Shown here: positions 50,249 to 60,015 of the stretch, piece by piece | How the letters are laid out: the number at the start of each line of letters is the position of its first letter | Position numbering within the stretch: position 1 is the stretch's first letter | Assembly (NCBI GenBank): GCA_964397625.1 | Contig: CAYNJT010000010.1 | Coordinates: 12,229 to 76,228, forward strand | Direction of reading: 5' to 3' | DNA: 64,000 nt | DNA from: Leptolinea sp964397625 | GTDB lineage: Bacteria; Chloroflexota; Anaerolineae; Anaerolineales; Anaerolineaceae | Notes under the pieces: model-generated | What the model saw: only the letters and a program-made list of their open reading frames with translations | Told to the model about the DNA's origin: nothing | Databases searched by the model: none | Program-made: the position numbers and the translations under genes

Positions 50249-52206
50249 CATTGCAGATTGGCGAGATTATCAAAGAACGTTACCGCGTTCTTCAATTGCT
50301 TGCCAGTGGCGGAATGGGTATTGTTTACCGGGCGAAAGATGAGAGCCTGGGTGTGGATGTCGCCCTCAAAGTGGCCCTACCTGGAAAAATTTCTGATGTC
50401 CACATGCAGAAAAACGCGGCGATCCTGGCTGGATTACATCACCCGGGCATACCCAGAGTAACCGACACATTTGCATTGGATGATGGTACACAGGTTCTTG
50501 TTATGGATTATGTCCCCGGGGAAGACCTGAAAAAAAAGGTCGAATCCTCCGGACCTGTAAACCCAAGAGAAGCCATCAAGATCATCAACGAAATCGGTCT
50601 GGCATTGCAGTACATGCACAAACAGGATCCGCCGGTCATACATCTGGACGTAAAACCGGGAAACATCCGCATAAAACCCGATGGTAAAGCCATGCTGGTT
50701 GATTTTGACCTGGCTGCCACCATCCAGGATAATCAAACACAACCCACTACCCATGAACAGGGTCTCACGCCAGGGTTCGCCGCTCCCGAACAATATAACC
50801 GCATGGCCGATACCCGATCAGATCAATATGGACTTGCTTCCACGCTTTTCTATATATTAACCTCCACCATGCTTCCTGATGGAATCTCGCGCGCGTCAGG
50901 CAACGACCAGTTGCCCGAACCAGCAGCATCCCGTATTCCACTGGATATTCTCACCTGTCTTGAAAAAGCCCTGCGCATAAATCCATCGGATCGATATACA
51001 GATATACAGGCTTTTCTTGATGCGTTAACGTCAATTATTAGAACTCAACCCGAACTATCATCCAACACCACACGCAGCCAGCGTCACACCCAACCCCAAC
51101 CACGAAAGCATTTACTAATTCCCATTGTTCTGGTGATAACCGGTCTGATTGTGTTTTCCCTGGGAAGTTATTTCCTCTTTTTCAAGTCAGTTTCATCTGA
51201 TCAGTCAATAGCTATTCCCAAGTCAACAGCAACCGCCGCATTGATCAGTACAATGGTTGTTTCGAGCCTAACCAGTCAAGAATCGACAACCCTTCCCACA
51301 CAAATATCAGAGGTCACCATAAAACCGGATATAGAGATAAAACCCACACCATTAGGCGGCATCACGGGTCTTTATGCGTATGTTTCAGAGAAAACAGGAA
51401 TTCCTCAAGTATTTCTTGGTACCACTGGTTCTGGAGATAACGCACAAATCACGAATATCCCCGAAGGCGCATGTCAACCGGATTGGTCGCCGGATGGTAT
51501 GAAAATTGTGTATGTCTCGCCCTGCCCGACAAAATCACAGCTTGCCAACAAGAAGGAAGCGTATAGCGGCGCTGGATTGTTTATCCATTCACTTGAAACA
51601 AAACAGGTAATTCCCATACCATCAAAACCGGGTGGCGATTTTGATCCCGCCTGGTCACCCAATGGGAAGAGTATCGCCTTCACATCGCTCCGTAATCAGA
51701 CTCCCCAGATCTACGTGTATGACCTGGAATCTGATTCAACCCGGCAATTAACAGCGACAACTTTTCCAAACCGCCAGCCGATCTGGTCTCCTGATAGTAA
51801 AATGTTGGCTTTCACTTCTGCGCGGACCGGAACCCAGCAAATCTGGTTAATGGCTTCTGATGGCAGCGGGCAAAAAGCCTTTTCACGGCAAAACAGCGGC
51901 GCTGCTTTTACGGCAGACTGGTCACCGGATGGAAAAAACCTGGTGTTTTCTCTTACCAATTCTTACCAACTGGCAATTAAAACAATCAATTCTCCCAAAA
52001 CAGAAGAGATCGTCCTGAATCCCCGCCTGTCCTATGCGTACAACCCGGATATCTCACCAGACGGACAATGGATTCTGTACGACTCCAACATAGATGGAAA
52101 TTTCCAGATTTTCCGGATATCCATAAAAGGCAGTGGTGCCGAACCACTCACCCCATTGGATGAAAAAGCCTATCAACCGGTTTGGAAACCAGAATTTACA
52201 AACTAA
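50245..52206 (+). CDS. Serine/threonine kinase-propeller protein with degenerate kinase motifs
   Basis: A 653-residue paralogue of the gene before it with the same plan: kinase domain, one helix (IPIVLVITGLIVFSLGSYFL), linker, then PD40-like propeller (DWSPDGMKIVYVS, AWSPNGKSIAFTSL, IWSPDSKMLAFTSA). The kinase keeps the glycine loop ASGGMG, Lys42 and Asp135. But the helix-C Glu position is Asn57, HRD reads HLD (133-135) and DFG reads DFD (153-155). Together this suggests weak or altered catalysis, perhaps an allosteric partner of the first kinase. Its ATG overlaps the upstream stop by 4 bases; its stop overlaps the convergent FemAB-like gene. Confidence 0.87.
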   Translation: MTLQIGEIIKERYRVLQLLASGGMGIVYRAKDESLGVDVALKVALPGKISDVHMQKNAAILAGLHHPGIPRVTDTFALDDGTQVLVMDYVPGEDLKKKVESSGPVNPREAIKIINEIGLALQYMHKQDPPVIHLDVKPGNIRIKPDGKAMLVDFDLAATIQDNQTQPTTHEQGLTPGFAAPEQYNRMADTRSDQYGLASTLFYILTSTMLPDGISRASGNDQLPEPAASRIPLDILTCLEKALRINPSDRYTDIQAFLDALTSIIRTQPELSSNTTRSQRHTQPQPRKHLLIPIVLVITGLIVFSLGSYFLFFKSVSSDQSIAIPKSTATAALISTMVVSSLTSQESTTLPTQISEVTIKPDIEIKPTPLGGITGLYAYVSEKTGIPQVFLGTTGSGDNAQITNIPEGACQPDWSPDGMKIVYVSPCPTKSQLANKKEAYSGAGLFIHSLETKQVIPIPSKPGGDFDPAWSPNGKSIAFTSLRNQTPQIYVYDLESDSTRQLTATTFPNRQPIWSPDSKMLAFTSARTGTQQIWLMASDGSGQKAFSRQNSGAAFTADWSPDGKNLVFSLTNSYQLAIKTINSPKTEEIVLNPRLSYAYNPDISPDGQWILYDSNIDGNFQIFRISIKGSGAEPLTPLDEKAYQPVWKPEFTN

Positions 52207-53279
52207 TTTTCCAGAATTTGCCGGTTTTTAACCCGGCTGCGATTGCGCAATATATTGAGAACTTTCGGTAAGATCACGGTATACATTTTGTAGGCGGTTT
52301 TATGGATCGGGTAATCCCACGCGCCGATCGTCCGTATTACCTCCCCGCCGAACCCCTGTTTGAATCGAAAGACTCCAGAAAGCGCGTCGGCGGCGGTAAA
52401 TTCATCCGGAGCGCCCCACATATCGTATACAGTCCTTCCTTGCGACTTTGCCAGAAGCATTCCACGCCATTGCAACAGGTGATTGGGCATTAGTTCCCGA
52501 TATCTTGAACTGGACATCCCGTAAAGGTAATGCGCCTTTTCCCCAAAACCAACCAACCAGATCGCGCCAACCAATTCATTCTCCACCCGTGCCTGAAGAC
52601 AGTTTGCCATCTGGCTGCCTGAAAGGATTGACCAGACGCGCTGATAATAATCCCATGGACGGATGATAAAACCATCCCGTTCAGCCGTTTCGGCATAAAG
52701 CCGGTATATGGATGGCCAATCTGTTTCATTGGCTTCACTAACCTGCACGCCTTTTTTTTCAGCCAGCCGGATGTTATATCTGGTTTTCTGGTGCATCCTC
52801 ATCAACAAAGCTTCTTCAGACGGCTTTAAGTCAATTTCTACAGTGTTCCGAAACTGGATTTGGTCTGGGGAAAAAAACCAACCGTTTTTTACCAGGTATT
52901 GCTGAACAGATAAACCGATATGGTCAGGCACATCTTCTGATGTACCAGGAATTCCCCGTCCTGTGACCAGCGCGGGATCAATTTTCAAGAATATTGCACC
53001 GTGTTTTTTCGCTTCCGTGATCAATTCATCAAGGACAGCTTGATATTGTAGTGGATTGGACCAATCAACCAATGGCCCCCTTGGAATATAAGCTATCGAG
53101 ATGGGAAGCCGGGACACTTTTCTAAGAAGGAGTTGGGCTGCGGCATTAGGCCACTCACGTTTAACCGACTGCCAGCCAACCGGGGCTTTGATCCTGGCCC
53201 ATTCATCTGATTGCAGGAAGTTCGCCCCCGGTAATCCGCATATCCTTTCATCCCAATTACCCGGATTTTCCACGTTCAC
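52203..53279 (-). CDS. FemAB/FmhB-like aminoacyltransferase (copy 2)
   Basis: A 358-residue member of the FemAB family, whose known members add amino acids from tRNA to the peptide of lipid II. Features: NFLQSDEWARIKAPVGWQSV at the N-terminus, YIPRGPLVDW, the linker RMHQKTRYNIRLAEKKGVQV, RDGFIIRPWDYY and YDMWGAPDEFTAADALSGVF near the C-terminus. No coiled-coil arm as long as that of Staphylococcus FemA. It is adjacent to a second copy (4-base overlap), as in bridges of two residues. It is the last gene of the minus-strand surface polymer operon. Confidence 0.85.
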   Translation of the reverse strand: MNVENPGNWDERICGLPGANFLQSDEWARIKAPVGWQSVKREWPNAAAQLLLRKVSRLPISIAYIPRGPLVDWSNPLQYQAVLDELITEAKKHGAIFLKIDPALVTGRGIPGTSEDVPDHIGLSVQQYLVKNGWFFSPDQIQFRNTVEIDLKPSEEALLMRMHQKTRYNIRLAEKKGVQVSEANETDWPSIYRLYAETAERDGFIIRPWDYYQRVWSILSGSQMANCLQARVENELVGAIWLVGFGEKAHYLYGMSSSRYRELMPNHLLQWRGMLLAKSQGRTVYDMWGAPDEFTAADALSGVFRFKQGFGGEVIRTIGAWDYPIHKTAYKMYTVILPKVLNILRNRSRVKNRQILEN

Positions 53280-54265
53280 ACTCCCCGGTTCTGATGCATT
53301 CGCCGGCGGATAACACGATATAAAACCGGATTGTAAATATAGTCATAGCCCGAACAGGAACGCACAATACGCCCGCCCAGACCCCGTTTAAACCGATATA
53401 CACCCCACAAACCATCTGACCGGGATTCAAACTGGGCTTCTAATTCTTCTTCGGGGAAATCAGGAATTCCCCACAGGTCATATGATATGCAACCCCGGGC
53501 AGCCGCCCATCGCATGGCCTCAAATTGCAGAAGGTATGCTGGCATACGCTGGCGCTCTTCATCTCCTGAAGCGCCGTACAGGTAATACGCGTTCCTGCCC
53601 TGCGCGAAGACCATCAACATAGCCAGAGGACGGCCTTGATAACTGGCAGATAATAACGCAACTTGATTATGAGTCACAAAAATGGAATAGGCCTTTTTAT
53701 AATACGCCAAAGTGTGAACGCCAAATCCATCGCGTTCACCGGTAGCTCGCATCAAACGTTCAAAGGCGCTAAAATCCTGGCTCTCTGATACTACGATACC
53801 TTTTTTTTCAGCCAGCCGGGTGTTGTAGCGTGTTTTTTGTTTCATGCGCGCTAACCAGTCCTCTGGACTTCCTGTAAGGTCAATTAAAATAGTCTGCCGC
53901 GGTTGTATGGTATCGCCAGCCTCAATGAAACCGGGCAAACTCTTTAGAAGAAATGGATCGATAGGCTCCTCCAGATCCGGCTCCACTCGCAAAAACACCG
54001 CTTTTTTTTGACGGCATAAGCTATGAATCTCCGGCCAAAGGCTGTCCCAGTCTGTACCGATAGGACCTTTTGGGATATATCCCATGGTGAACCCAAATGG
54101 GAGTTTCCTGAATAAAATTTGCGCGCCGGCGATTCCTGTGGTTACCCAGACGGCATTCCAGCCGAATTCACTCTTCAGCTCTCCCCACATGGAGGTCTGA
54201 AGAAGATGCGCTTCCGGATAACGCGCGAGAAATTTATCCCACTCCTTCGCAGTTATTATTGGCAT
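53276..54265 (-). CDS. FemAB/FmhB-like aminoacyltransferase (copy 1)
   Basis: A 329-residue paralogue of the next gene. It shows HLLQTSMWGELKSEFGWNAV, YIPKGPIGTDW, RMKQKTRYNTRLAEKKGIVV, RDGFGVHTLAYY and YDLWGIPDFPEEELEAQF followed by YRFKRGLGGRIVRS. These are the FemAB two-GNAT-domain marks. The Lys-Thr-Arg-Tyr-Asn linker is nearly the same in both copies, so they arose by duplication. It abuts the sugar dehydratase gene (1-base overlap) and overlaps copy 2 by 4. Likely role: peptide bridge of peptidoglycan, or addition of amino acids to a glycan; not decided by sequence. Confidence 0.85.
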   Translation of the reverse strand: MPIITAKEWDKFLARYPEAHLLQTSMWGELKSEFGWNAVWVTTGIAGAQILFRKLPFGFTMGYIPKGPIGTDWDSLWPEIHSLCRQKKAVFLRVEPDLEEPIDPFLLKSLPGFIEAGDTIQPRQTILIDLTGSPEDWLARMKQKTRYNTRLAEKKGIVVSESQDFSAFERLMRATGERDGFGVHTLAYYKKAYSIFVTHNQVALLSASYQGRPLAMLMVFAQGRNAYYLYGASGDEERQRMPAYLLQFEAMRWAAARGCISYDLWGIPDFPEEELEAQFESRSDGLWGVYRFKRGLGGRIVRSCSGYDYIYNPVLYRVIRRRMHQNRGV

Positions 54266-56160
54266 CAGTCAATAGAGATCAACTCGGGCGGCGGCATACT
54301 ACGCACCGACGCGCCGGGGATCAAATTATCCATCATTTCCAAAACGGCTTCAGCTTCACCGCCGCGCGCCAAACGAATCATTTCATTTATGGAGTTATTT
54401 AATTCTCTTCCCGTAAGATCATCCTTGCCATCAACTTTATAGATATCCGGGTGGAGTGTTTTGGAAAATGCGTTTCCGCTATCCCAGAGATCTTCGCTTA
54501 ATTTTTCACCGGGCCGAATACCGGTAAAAACAATTTCAATATCTCGACCAGGTTCCAGGCCGGATAAACGGATTAAATCCTCTGCCAGATCCAGAATCCT
54601 GACCTGTTCCCCCATGTTAAGAACATATGTCTCTCCACCCATACCCATGGAAGCAGCCTGCAAAACCAGGTTGACAGCTTCCGGGATGGTCATGAAATAC
54701 CGTTTCATATCCGGATGAGTGATGGTAACCGGCCCTCCGCGCGCTATCTGACGCTTAAAGAGCGGCACCACACTCCCCCGACTACCCAGAACATTACCAA
54801 AGCGCACAACACAGAAATCTCGTTTGTATTGTTCAGCGGCATCCAGAACCGTCATCTCCGCGAGTCGTTTGGTGGCCCCCATTACATTGGCCGGTCGAAT
54901 CGCTTTATCGGTGGAAATCATCACCAGACGTTCCACTTCGTACTTAACGGCTGTTTGCACAAGATTCCGCGTGCCCTCGATATTATTGGTTACGGCTTCC
55001 TCAACATTTGTTTCCATTAATGGCACATGTTTGTGTGCTGCAGCGTGATACACAACCTGTGGATGGAATCTGCTGAAAACACTTTCCATGCGTTCTTTGT
55101 CTCGAATATCTGCAATAACTGGATTCAAGATCAGTGAGGGAAAACGATCTTTCAATTCCAGGTAAGCTTCAAAAATACTGTTTTCACCATGGCCTAACAA
55201 AATGAGTTCAGAAGGATTCCAGCGGGCGATTTGCCGGCAAAGTTCAGAACCAATGGAACCGCCAGCGCCGGTTACAAGGATTACCCGATCTTTAATCGAC
55301 TTGCCAACCAGCTCATCCATGGTCCGGGTTGGTTCCCGGCGTAAGAGGTCTGTAATATCCACCTCGCGTAAACGATTGACATTGACTTTGCCCCCAAGTA
55401 ATTCATATATTCCAGGCATGGTACGGAAGTGGACAGCCTTCAGGCGGCAGACATCTGTAACCATACGAATGACCTTGCCCGGGGCTGAAGGGATGGCTAT
55501 GATAACCTCATCCACCCGCCGGTTGTCAAGCACCTTTGCCAGATCAGTTATCTTTCCAATAACCGGGATGCCGTAAATCTGTTGTTTAAATTTGACAGGA
55601 TTATCATCCAGGAACCCAATCGGAATCAAATTTAACTGAGGGTTTTTCTGAAGCTCACGTACTACAAGGGCGCCCGCGTCGCCGGCCCCAATGATCAAGG
55701 CCTTCCTGCTCTTCCCATCTGGAGAACCAACCGATTGTTGTGTGAAGCTCTCTGACAACAATCGGATGGTAAATCGTAAGCCTCCCACCAAAATGAGGGA
55801 TACAAGCCAATCAATGATCAATACAGATCGGGGGAAGCCGGTGAAAACACCCAGGTTAAAGAAACTCACCATTACCGCTGAAAGTACTACGGATGCCGCT
55901 GAAACTGCAGCGATGATCAGCTTGAGTTCCTGAACAGACGCGTAAATCCACATCCGTCGGTAAAGGCGAAAATAGTAGTAAATCAATGGTTTGATGATCA
56001 GCGCTGACCCAATCATCCAGTAGGCAGATGGTAAATAAAAAGTGAAAGCCGCCCCCAATTCAAGGCGAAGCACATAGCTCCCAAGAACTGAAACAACCAC
56101 CAGAATAAGGTCAGCTACAAGTACATAGCGGTTGCGAATATTTGGACGAGACTTCATCAT
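54265..56160 (-). CDS. Membrane NDP-sugar 4,6-dehydratase (FlaA1/CapD/PglF type)
   Basis: A 631-residue enzyme with four N-terminal helices, then a first Rossmann domain (ALIIGAGDAGALVVREL) and a second catalytic one (VTGAGGSIGSELCRQIARWN). The catalytic site reads STDKAIRPANVMGATKRLAE, where Met-x-x-x-Lys takes the place of the usual Tyr-x-x-x-Lys, as in PglF and WbpM, which form UDP-4-keto-6-deoxy-GlcNAc. Downstream are RFGNVLGSRGSVVPLF and FTGIRPGEKLSEDLW. It overlaps the glycosyl-phosphate transferase gene by 4 bases; together they would make and load the first sugar. Confidence 0.92.
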   Translation of the reverse strand: MMKSRPNIRNRYVLVADLILVVVSVLGSYVLRLELGAAFTFYLPSAYWMIGSALIIKPLIYYYFRLYRRMWIYASVQELKLIIAAVSAASVVLSAVMVSFFNLGVFTGFPRSVLIIDWLVSLILVGGLRFTIRLLSESFTQQSVGSPDGKSRKALIIGAGDAGALVVRELQKNPQLNLIPIGFLDDNPVKFKQQIYGIPVIGKITDLAKVLDNRRVDEVIIAIPSAPGKVIRMVTDVCRLKAVHFRTMPGIYELLGGKVNVNRLREVDITDLLRREPTRTMDELVGKSIKDRVILVTGAGGSIGSELCRQIARWNPSELILLGHGENSIFEAYLELKDRFPSLILNPVIADIRDKERMESVFSRFHPQVVYHAAAHKHVPLMETNVEEAVTNNIEGTRNLVQTAVKYEVERLVMISTDKAIRPANVMGATKRLAEMTVLDAAEQYKRDFCVVRFGNVLGSRGSVVPLFKRQIARGGPVTITHPDMKRYFMTIPEAVNLVLQAASMGMGGETYVLNMGEQVRILDLAEDLIRLSGLEPGRDIEIVFTGIRPGEKLSEDLWDSGNAFSKTLHPDIYKVDGKDDLTGRELNNSINEMIRLARGGEAEAVLEMMDNLIPGASVRSMPPPELISID

Positions 56161-57581
56161 AGACCTTTTAATCCAAAGACAGCGCCAACAGTGCGCATAA
56201 TTATGTTGATATCCAAAAGCAGGTTGCGGTGCTTAATGTAATACAGGTCGTATTCCAGCTTCGTAATGGTTTGTTCAATAGTAGAAGCATACCCGTAATT
56301 CACTTGAGCCCATCCGGTTATTCCAGGCGCGACAAATAATCGAGCCCTGTAGAATGGTATTTTTTCCTGCAAAGTATCCACCAATTCCGGGCGTTCCGCC
56401 CGCGGGCCGACAAGACTCATTGTACCCACAAGTACACTCAGAAACTGGGGTAATTCATCGAGATGAGATTTTCTCAAAAAACGGCCTACCCGGGTCACTC
56501 TATCGTCATTCTCGACAGCCATGCGGGCTTTTCCATCCTTTTCCGCGTCCTGGCGCATGGTGCGGAATTTGGTTATGCGATACACCTGTCCATTTTTACC
56601 CAGACGATCCTGTGAGAAAAAAACCGGCCTTCCAGATTCAAGAAGAATGGATAGGGATATGATTGGAGTAAAGACAATGAGCAGTATGGTTCCAACCAGT
56701 CCGCCAAAAATATCCATCAATTTTTTTGCCAGCAAGTAAAAACCACCTGTGTGGGCCTGGTCTACAAAAGACCGCAAGATCCAGTCTGATTGAAGCAGCA
56801 TGATGGGAACTCTACCCAAGGTTTCTTCATAAACGATAGGCATGGTGGTGATTTCCACACCCTTTTCTTCTGCTTTTAGAAGGTTTTGAAAAAGTGTCTG
56901 GTTCATTTCACCGGTAATGGCAAATATTACATCAGAGATATTTTCTTCTTCGAGAAGAATTGGCAGATCATTGCCATTACCCAGAACTTTGATGTTGTCA
57001 TAAACCTTGCCTAATTTCGCCGGGTCGTCATCTACGAAACCAATGATATGAAACGGCAATGGTTTTATGGCATGTAAAGATTTAACCAAATTCGTTCCAG
57101 CCCTGCCTGCTCCAACAATCACCACTCGACGTAGAAATTCCTGGGCAGTGAAGATTTTGATATACAGCAAACGCCACAGGATCGTCAGTATGGATGTGGC
57201 AATAATGAATGCGGCTACACCAGTTCGGGGTAAAGAATTTGGTTCACTGATGAAAAATACGCCAAAATATAAAACAAAACTGATTCCGGCTGCAATTGCA
57301 ACCCCACGGATTGTTTCATTCACCCGGCTTGAACGGCGGATATCATATAGTTCCAGAATTAATAACCACCAAATAAATGGAAGCAAATAAAACCACGAAG
57401 CCGGACGTTCTGTCAAAAATTCCCATGAGAAATTTAACCACTGATCACGTTGTGACCAGAAGTAAAGGGAAATCATTAATCCGGTCCACGCGACCAGAAG
57501 ATCGCCAATGAAAAGTATTATCCGGCGTTCTGTGGCTCGAAGTCGCCAGCTAAGCGGTCGAACAGGTTTGGTAGTATTCAT
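56157..57581 (-). CDS. Undecaprenyl-phosphate sugar phosphotransferase (WcaJ-type)
   Basis: It starts a repeat unit by moving a sugar-1-phosphate onto undecaprenyl phosphate. About 474 residues from ATG 57581 (ATG 57644 would overlap the GT2 gene). Four or five N-terminal helices, a CoA-binding-like Rossmann domain (VVIVGAGRAGTNLVKSLHAI), then the catalytic bacterial sugar transferase domain. That domain has SGRPVFFSQDRLGKNGQVYR, TKFRTMRQDAE, FLRKSHLDELPQFLSVLVG and VGPRAERPELV, with the catalytic Asp-Glu pair and APGITGWAQVNYGY. The full-length WcaJ plan is present. Glucose, galactose or a deoxy-amino sugar are possible substrates; the next gene suggests the latter. Confidence 0.9.
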   Translation of the reverse strand: MNTTKPVRPLSWRLRATERRIILFIGDLLVAWTGLMISLYFWSQRDQWLNFSWEFLTERPASWFYLLPFIWWLLILELYDIRRSSRVNETIRGVAIAAGISFVLYFGVFFISEPNSLPRTGVAAFIIATSILTILWRLLYIKIFTAQEFLRRVVIVGAGRAGTNLVKSLHAIKPLPFHIIGFVDDDPAKLGKVYDNIKVLGNGNDLPILLEEENISDVIFAITGEMNQTLFQNLLKAEEKGVEITTMPIVYEETLGRVPIMLLQSDWILRSFVDQAHTGGFYLLAKKLMDIFGGLVGTILLIVFTPIISLSILLESGRPVFFSQDRLGKNGQVYRITKFRTMRQDAEKDGKARMAVENDDRVTRVGRFLRKSHLDELPQFLSVLVGTMSLVGPRAERPELVDTLQEKIPFYRARLFVAPGITGWAQVNYGYASTIEQTITKLEYDLYYIKHRNLLLDINIIMRTVGAVFGLKGL

Positions 57582-57604
57582 TCGTAGATCGGACGTTTGC
57601 TTTC

Positions 57605-58588
57605 CTATAATCCAAGGTAACTCGCTATGAAACCGGATCCCCATGAAAAATGCATAGTCATTATGGCAAGCGGCATACCGGCAATCAAAGAAGCATCCTT
57701 CCGTTTTTTCATCTCAGGAAATGACGCAACGGTGATTATACACAGATATAGTAGAAAAACGGCTGGCAAACCTGCCAACAATGGCGAAAAGATCAAACCT
57801 GTAATAAGCAAAAGGAATAATCCAAGAACAAACAAAGGAGGCAAAAGCTGCCTTGGTTTAATGGAGGCCGGATACCTTTTAATCATCCGGGCTTTCCAGT
57901 ATCCATACCGCCAGTATTGGCTTGCCAGAGCCTTCAAGGTGGCCCGTGAATAATACTGGCAGACAATTTCAGGGTTAAACCATACAGTCCCCCCCTTCAT
58001 GCGGATGCGCGTGTTTAATTCATAATCTTCATTGGTTAACAAGGTTTCATCAAACAGGCCGATCCGGTCAAAAAGTTCCCGGAAATAACTCCCAAATGGC
58101 ACCGTGTCCACTGGTCCAGCCTCGCCCGAGATGCGATAACGAACATTGCCAACACCCAGAGGATGCGCTGCCGCAGCGGCAATTCCGCGGGCTACCCAGG
58201 TGTCATCACCTGGAATGATCTCCCAACGTCCCCCTACATTATCACCTTTTTTGGCCAATAGATCTCTCACACAACTCGAAACATAATCTTCCCGGGGCAA
58301 TGAATGCGCGTCCATGCGGATGATGATGTCGTTTTTTGCCTCGCGAATCGCCAGATTTAAACCAGTAGGGATTTGACGGTTTGTATTGGTGACTACGCGC
58401 ACACGTAAGTCGGGATGAGTCGCAATAAAGTTCTGAATCCTATCAAACGTGCCGTCTTCTGATTGTCCATCAGCGATGATTACTTCAAGAAAAGCCCGTG
58501 GGTAATCTTGCTGATATATGGCAAAAAGAACGTTGCTGATTGTCTTTTCTTCATTTAGGCAGGGAATGATGATGGAAACGCTGGTCAT
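57605..58588 (-). CDS. Glycosyltransferase family 2 (ExoA-like)
   Basis: A GT-A fold transferase of about 327 residues with start ATG 58588 (AGGA seven bases upstream). Motifs: VSIIIPCLNEEKTISNVLFA, VIIADGQSEDGTFDRI, DIIIRMDAHSLPREDYV (DxD-like D-A-H), the acceptor-site TNEDYELNTRIRMKGGTVWF and QYWRYGYWKARMIKRYPAS. Two or three C-terminal helices anchor it. This is the pattern of succinoglycan ExoA. It extends the lipid-linked sugar chain on the cytoplasmic side. It starts just after the histidine kinase stop codon. Confidence 0.88.
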   Translation of the reverse strand: MTSVSIIIPCLNEEKTISNVLFAIYQQDYPRAFLEVIIADGQSEDGTFDRIQNFIATHPDLRVRVVTNTNRQIPTGLNLAIREAKNDIIIRMDAHSLPREDYVSSCVRDLLAKKGDNVGGRWEIIPGDDTWVARGIAAAAAHPLGVGNVRYRISGEAGPVDTVPFGSYFRELFDRIGLFDETLLTNEDYELNTRIRMKGGTVWFNPEIVCQYYSRATLKALASQYWRYGYWKARMIKRYPASIKPRQLLPPLFVLGLFLLLITGLIFSPLLAGLPAVFLLYLCIITVASFPEMKKRKDASLIAGMPLAIMTMHFSWGSGFIASYLGL

Positions 58589-58590
58589 AA

Positions 58591-60015
58591 TCAATTCCTG
58601 TGAATCTTCACGGTTTGTTTTTCTGCAGATGGCAATCGCACAAAGAACGTGCTACCCTTCCCCGGCTCGCTGATAGCCCAGATCTCTCCGTTATGTGAAA
58701 GAACAATCTGTCGGGCAATGGCTAATCCAAGCCCAAGGCCATGACCCGATCCCCCGCGGCGAGATTTGTCTACCTGATAAAAGCGTTCGAAAATTCGAGT
58801 CTCTTCATGGTTTGGGATCCCTGTTCCTGTATCTGAAACAGATGCAAGTACACCACTCTGGTCGGCAATTAATTTCAACGTGATCAATCCCCCTGCTGAT
58901 GTGAATTTGATCGCATTATCTACGAGGTTGGTAAACACTTGCGCGAGCCTGTCCCCATCACCCATAACCAGAATATCAGGTGTTATTTCCTTCTTTATCG
59001 TCAGATTTGCTGCCTGTATCTGGGGGTGCATTTTTTCGTCCAATTGATCAAGAATTAGAGATAAATTAACCCGGGCAAAATTCATGTTAGCCATGCCCTG
59101 TTCCAACCGTGACAGGGTTAATAGGTCAAGCACAAGACGATGCATACGCGATGATTCATCATAAATCACATTGGCTGCCTGCATCAATTCTTCGCGCGTA
59201 CTCGCCGCGCCATCTTGAATCGATTGGGCAAATCCCTGAATGGATGTCAAGGGTGTTTTTAACTCATGCGAAACATTAGCCAAAAAATCACGCTGTGATT
59301 CCTCTGTGCGCTGTACCCGTTTGCTCATCTGGTTGAACGATTCAGCCAGTTCCTGAATTTCACGAGGCCCGTTTTTCTCAAGAACCGGATAACTGCCGCC
59401 TTCAATTTGACGGGTTCCATCTGCCAGACGTTTGAGAGGGTTGCCAATCCAGGCGGACAGGAACAGTCCCAACATAAAAGCCAGGAACAGCGCTATCAAA
59501 CTTCCCTGCAACATCGGTTGAATGATTTCATCCCGCAGGATTGCGCGTATCTCTAAAACAGGCTGTCGGGAAGCTGCCAGAAGGTAGAGTGAACCATGCA
59601 ACGGGCGCAGAATATAAAGCCAGGTTTTATGATCCAAATCTTTGAATGTGTTGAATGAGATGGGATCATCGCCGGCAGTTTTAAGTGGCACCTCAAAATT
59701 TGGAATGGGGGCTGCCTTTCCAGTTCCACTATCCACCAGAGTGCGGCCCTGTTTGTCAATTATGGCAAAACGAATATTTTTCTGCCGATCTTCCAGAACA
59801 AGGATGTCCTTTAACACATCCAAATCAAATTCATTTTGCAAGAGGATGCGGTTGGCAAGCGAGGATTGAGCCAGGCGCAGCTCCATGATCGCCTGCCGAT
59901 AGAAAAGAGGGCTGCGGTTCAATGTTGAAAGCGTTGTACCGATCATCCCTGTGAGCGCGGCAATTATGACAATTGAATAACTTAACCACAATCGGGAGCG
60001 GATGGAAGAAAGCAT
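58591..60015 (-). CDS. Membrane sensor histidine kinase
   Basis: A 474-residue kinase: helix 1 (about 10-30), an extracytoplasmic sensor of about 135 residues (FAIIDKQGRTLVDSGTGKAA), helix 2 (SLIALFLAFMLGLFLSAWIG), HAMP, the H-box FLANVSHELKTPLTSIQGFA, N-box FTNLVDNAIKFTSAGG, G1 SDTGTGIPNHEE and G2 GHGLGLGLAIARQIV. It is of the ResE/BaeS kind. The start overlaps the response regulator stop by one base. Because the pair heads a polymer-synthesis operon, it probably adjusts surface polymer production; the signal is unknown. Confidence 0.92.
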   Translation of the reverse strand: MLSSIRSRLWLSYSIVIIAALTGMIGTTLSTLNRSPLFYRQAIMELRLAQSSLANRILLQNEFDLDVLKDILVLEDRQKNIRFAIIDKQGRTLVDSGTGKAAPIPNFEVPLKTAGDDPISFNTFKDLDHKTWLYILRPLHGSLYLLAASRQPVLEIRAILRDEIIQPMLQGSLIALFLAFMLGLFLSAWIGNPLKRLADGTRQIEGGSYPVLEKNGPREIQELAESFNQMSKRVQRTEESQRDFLANVSHELKTPLTSIQGFAQSIQDGAASTREELMQAANVIYDESSRMHRLVLDLLTLSRLEQGMANMNFARVNLSLILDQLDEKMHPQIQAANLTIKKEITPDILVMGDGDRLAQVFTNLVDNAIKFTSAGGLITLKLIADQSGVLASVSDTGTGIPNHEETRIFERFYQVDKSRRGGSGHGLGLGLAIARQIVLSHNGEIWAISEPGKGSTFFVRLPSAEKQTVKIHRN

